From JABMRP01 sp964444795 (lineage in GTDB: Bacteria > Planctomycetota > Planctomycetia > Pirellulales > Thermoguttaceae), in NCBI GenBank assembly GCA_964444795.1, contig CAYUIQ010000069.1, forward strand, positions 1 through 35,477: 35,477 bases of DNA, read 5' to 3'. Under the pieces are notes generated by a model, which was not told the origin of the DNA, searched no databases, and saw only the letters and a list, made by a program, of their open reading frames with translations. This document shows, in pieces, positions 34,998-35,477 of this stretch (its first letter is position 1; each line of letters opens with the position of its first letter). The position numbers were made by a program, and so were the translations under genes.

Positions 34998-35043
34998 CGG
35001 TTTTCCTCGTCTTTCTTCATCGGGGGTGAATGGGAACGTTTCC

Positions 35044-35072
35044 ATTCTACCGGGAAACGCGGAACGTGTCCT
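35044..35072 (-). promoter_or_regulatory. promoter of the sulfatase gene at 33408-34997
   Basis: On the minus strand AGGACA (35072-35067), 17 bases, TAGAAT (35049-35044). The -10 is flanked by an inverted pair, GTTTCC (35038-35043) and GGAAAC (35053-35058), which could be an operator overlapping the promoter. Confidence 0.45.
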
Positions 35073-35236
35073 CGTTCCCACATTTTGTTCTTCGGGGCTC
35101 TCCCTGGTTTGATTACGGCACGGAATGTGTTCTTTCAACGGGGAAGGTCATCGGGTACGTGGAAGCTGTGAGGCTGCGTCGACTCATGATTGGGCGGATA
35201 AGACTGTAATCCTACGCCGTGGCGGGGGCGATTCCG

Positions 35237-35477
35237 GTGCGACAAAAACACCAGGGAGAGCGGAGGTATGCGGGAAACTGCGCGGACCTGCAAGAGGTTG
35301 CACGTCCATGCCGGCTGCCGAGGGCGTGGAGAAGGTGATGCGGGGTGGATGTCTTGCTTCGAGTCGCGAAACCGAGGAAGGCAAGCTCACCAGCGCACAC
35401 TTCTTACGCTCAGCCCACCGCGCTAGTCCTTAACGAAGCGACCCCTTCACGTTAATTGCATGAAAAAACTCGAAACC
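35237..35477 (+). ncRNA. possible 5' end of a group II intron (cut by the window edge)
   Basis: GTGCG at 35237-35241 matches the conserved first bases of group II introns (GUGYG). Downstream, GGAC-C-TGCAA, a GAGG loop, TTGCA-C-GTCC (35279-35302) can fold as a stem with one mismatch, as expected in domain I. No reverse transcriptase is visible because the window ends. The assignment rests on these two signs only. Confidence 0.25.

Larger units (their letters stand above)
34998..35477. other. 480-base end region without an established gene
   Basis: This carries the sulfatase promoter and, from 35237, a sequence with a possible group II intron 5' end. An open frame at 35125-35433 has 102 codons but no family features that I recognise, and it overlaps the possible intron, so I do not call it as a gene. 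Confidence 0.45.

Noticed and set aside
35125..35433. 102-codon open frame at the right end
   Set aside because: No recognisable family, Arg/Gly-rich composition and overlap with a possible structured RNA.

Overview
The window looks like part of a chromosome from a planctomycete, probably near Pirellulales. The evidence is gene content: two secreted type I sulfatases, two Tat-exported Gfo/Idh/MocA oxidoreductases, an SHD1-domain secreted protein, several HEAT and leucine-rich-repeat secreted proteins, a haem-containing propeller protein resembling the alpha subunit of hydrazine synthase, and high G+C with many short palindromic intergenic repeats. The species cannot be fixed from this sequence. 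No rRNA, tRNA, CRISPR array, transposase or phage gene was seen.

Left part (1-11 kb): a Gfo/Idh/MocA oxidoreductase and a HEAT protein run rightward and meet a leftward SHD1 protein at a hairpin. A large HzsA-like tri-haem protein diverges from the SHD1 gene. A two-gene cassette of lower G+C follows, with its own promoter and preceded by a terminator (unknown 150-aa protein plus lipoprotein), then an LRR protein.

Middle (11-19.3 kb): a secreted-carbohydrate region. It holds a beta-helix protein, a 986-residue fusion of two FGE-like domains with a glycosidase-like beta-propeller, a PL10-type pectate lyase, and a convergent sulfatase. Degradation of a sulfated, uronate-rich polysaccharide is a reasonable inference, but no transporter or regulator is present to prove a dedicated utilisation locus.

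Right-middle (19.3-25.7 kb): a divergent promoter region split by a long palindromic repeat, then a tight three-gene operon: YdjY-like protein, giant PDZ/cyclase-fold/HEAT protein, and PEP-hydrolase-family TIM barrel. A leftward coiled-coil secreted protein closes it at a second hairpin of the same kind as the one near 2.35 kb.

Right part (26.6-35 kb), mostly leftward: a UroD-like methyltransferase translationally coupled to a stand-alone SecD-like periplasmic domain, a second Gfo/Idh/MocA oxidoreductase, a Cdd1/helix-hairpin-helix protein, a rightward FliL-like membrane protein, an EamA/DMT transporter with a small membrane protein, and a second sulfatase. The last 250 bases have a GTGCG start and RNA-like folding that might be the 5' end of a group II intron running out of the window.

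The most unusual items are the FGE-FGE-propeller fusion without FGE catalytic cysteines, the HzsA-like haem protein, the orphan SecD domain coupled to a methyltransferase, and the set of palindromic repeats placed at gene junctions. Functional assignments come from recognising family motifs by eye; no search was run.
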